Shown here piece by piece: positions 63,279-64,000 of a stretch of 64,000 bases of DNA (its first letter is position 1; every line of letters starts with the position of its first letter). Location: positions 124,001 through 188,000 of the forward strand of contig JADKKK010000012.1 in assembly GCA_016720545.1 (NCBI GenBank). The letters are read 5' to 3'. A program made the translations under genes and the position numbers. Below the pieces are notes generated by a model. That model made no database searches. It was not told where the DNA came from and saw only the letters and a program-made list of their open reading frames with translations. The DNA is from Myxococcales bacterium (GTDB lineage: Bacteria > Myxococcota_A > Polyangia > Polyangiales > Polyangiaceae).

Positions 63279-64000
63279 GTGAAGTTCCGACTGCGGTACC
63301 TCCAGCATGACGTCGAGCTGACCGAGGGGCAGTTCGCGGTCGGGCGAAGCGGCACCTGCCAGCTGTCGCTCGACGATCCGCTGGTGTCCCGTCGGCATGC
63401 GGTCTTTCACGTGGCGGACGCGGTGGTGAAGGTCGAAGACCTCGGCAGCCGCAATGGCGTGATCGTGAACGGTGCTCGCGTCGAGGGCACGGTGGAGCTG
63501 CAGGTCGGCGATCGGGTCCTCATCGGCTCGCAGGAGCTCACGCTGCTCGCGACCCGGGATGGGGGGCCCTCGGCGCGCTCGCCGGCGGCGAAGAACACAG
63601 TGTCGCGCATGACGCCGAGCTCCGGCATTCAGATGCCGCCGCGTTACGACGACGCCGAGCCGAGCATGGTGCGCCGGGTCGACCAGTTCAAGCTGCTCGG
63701 CAGCGTCGCCGAGAAGGCGCTCGCCCTCGGGAGGGCGGGGGAGGCCGAGCGCCTGCTGGCCTCGGTGCTGGCCGACGTCATCGAGTCGTGCCGCGCGGGC
63801 CGTCCGCTGCCCGTCTCGCTCGTGGATCAGGCCGCGAAGTTCTCGGCGCGGTTGGCGACGTCGACCGGCAAGGGCGGATGGGCCGACTACGTGGTGGAGC
63901 TCTACGCCGCGCAGAACCGGCCGCCCCCCGCCGCGGTCATCGACGAGCTCTACAACGCGATGGGAAAGGTCACGGCGGTCGACCTCGGCCGCCTGCGCGA
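63279..64000 (+). CDS. FHA-domain protein, C-terminus cut by window edge
   Basis: The gene starts at GTG 63279, with GGAGGG just upstream, and runs open to base 64000 (240 codons seen). Residues 1-85 form an FHA domain (FAVGRSGTCQL; SRRHAVFHV; LGSRNGVIVNG). The rest is helical (VDQFKLLGSVAEKALALGRA, then AERLLASVLADVIESCRAGR), like the C-terminal region of the FHA protein just before it, so the two are probably a tandem duplication. The 249-nt gap before it holds no gene. Confidence 0.82.
   Translation, partial: MKFRLRYLQHDVELTEGQFAVGRSGTCQLSLDDPLVSRRHAVFHVADAVVKVEDLGSRNGVIVNGARVEGTVELQVGDRVLIGSQELTLLATRDGGPSARSPAAKNTVSRMTPSSGIQMPPRYDDAEPSMVRRVDQFKLLGSVAEKALALGRAGEAERLLASVLADVIESCRAGRPLPVSLVDQAAKFSARLATSTGKGGWADYVVELYAAQNRPPPAAVIDELYNAMGKVTAVDLGRLR

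Overview
The window is very GC-rich and gene-dense. Its contents suggest a Myxococcota bacterium (probably Polyangia-like): eukaryotic-type Ser/Thr kinases, FHA and roadblock proteins, proline/alanine-rich giant proteins, many small lipoproteins, a sigma-54 activator, and a complete gspC-to-gspN type II secretion (T2SS) operon. The assignment is an inference from gene content; there is no rRNA or marker phylogeny here.

Layout. 1-5.8 kb: the 5' part of a kinase gene (minus strand), a VWA lipoprotein, then a three-gene plus-strand operon (methyltransferase, PLP amino acid deaminase/aldolase, alpha/beta hydrolase). 5.9-11.3 kb: a 1,417-residue TPR/low-complexity/cyclic-nucleotide-binding protein, divergent from a class III cyclase with an FHA domain; together they look like a producer/receptor pair for a cyclic nucleotide. 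11.3-16.9 kb: a frameshifted receiver-XRE regulator, tRNA-Pro(CGG) with clear promoter and terminator, a cupredoxin-like lipoprotein, bioA overlapping a sensor kinase, a lipoprotein, a 2Fe-2S ferredoxin and an unknown protein. 16.9-34.3 kb: a sigma-54-dependent NtrC-type regulator, then paired dyad sites and a -24/-12 promoter, then the T2SS operon gspC-orf-D-E-F-(G-like)-G-H-I-J-K-L-M-N, ending in an overlapping btpA-family gene. gspJ is frameshifted as given.

34.3-49.5 kb: kinase, unknown protein with a Pro/Ser-rich middle, DUF1015 protein, lon (preceded by a perfect 11-bp inverted repeat), homoserine dehydrogenase, nicotinate phosphoribosyltransferase, glutamate racemase, a rhomboid-fold protein without catalytic residues, a lipoprotein, and the accC-accB-aroQ-roadblock group. 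49.5-52.6 kb: a roughly 300-bp element with long imperfect inverted repeats, a small unknown gene, a histidine-kinase-like protein lacking the phosphorylatable His (also frameshifted), a receiver-like protein lacking the phospho-Asp, and a TerB-like protein. 52.7-64 kb: a huge repeat-rich single-pass membrane protein, a degenerate Fic protein, recN, map, two lipoproteins, a NifU-like domain and two FHA proteins, the last cut by the window end.

Three genes carry single-base frameshifts, each in or beside a short homopolymer and each restoring a conserved protein when corrected. This points to residual sequencing error at least as much as to true gene decay. No CRISPR array, prophage, rRNA or complete insertion sequence was seen.
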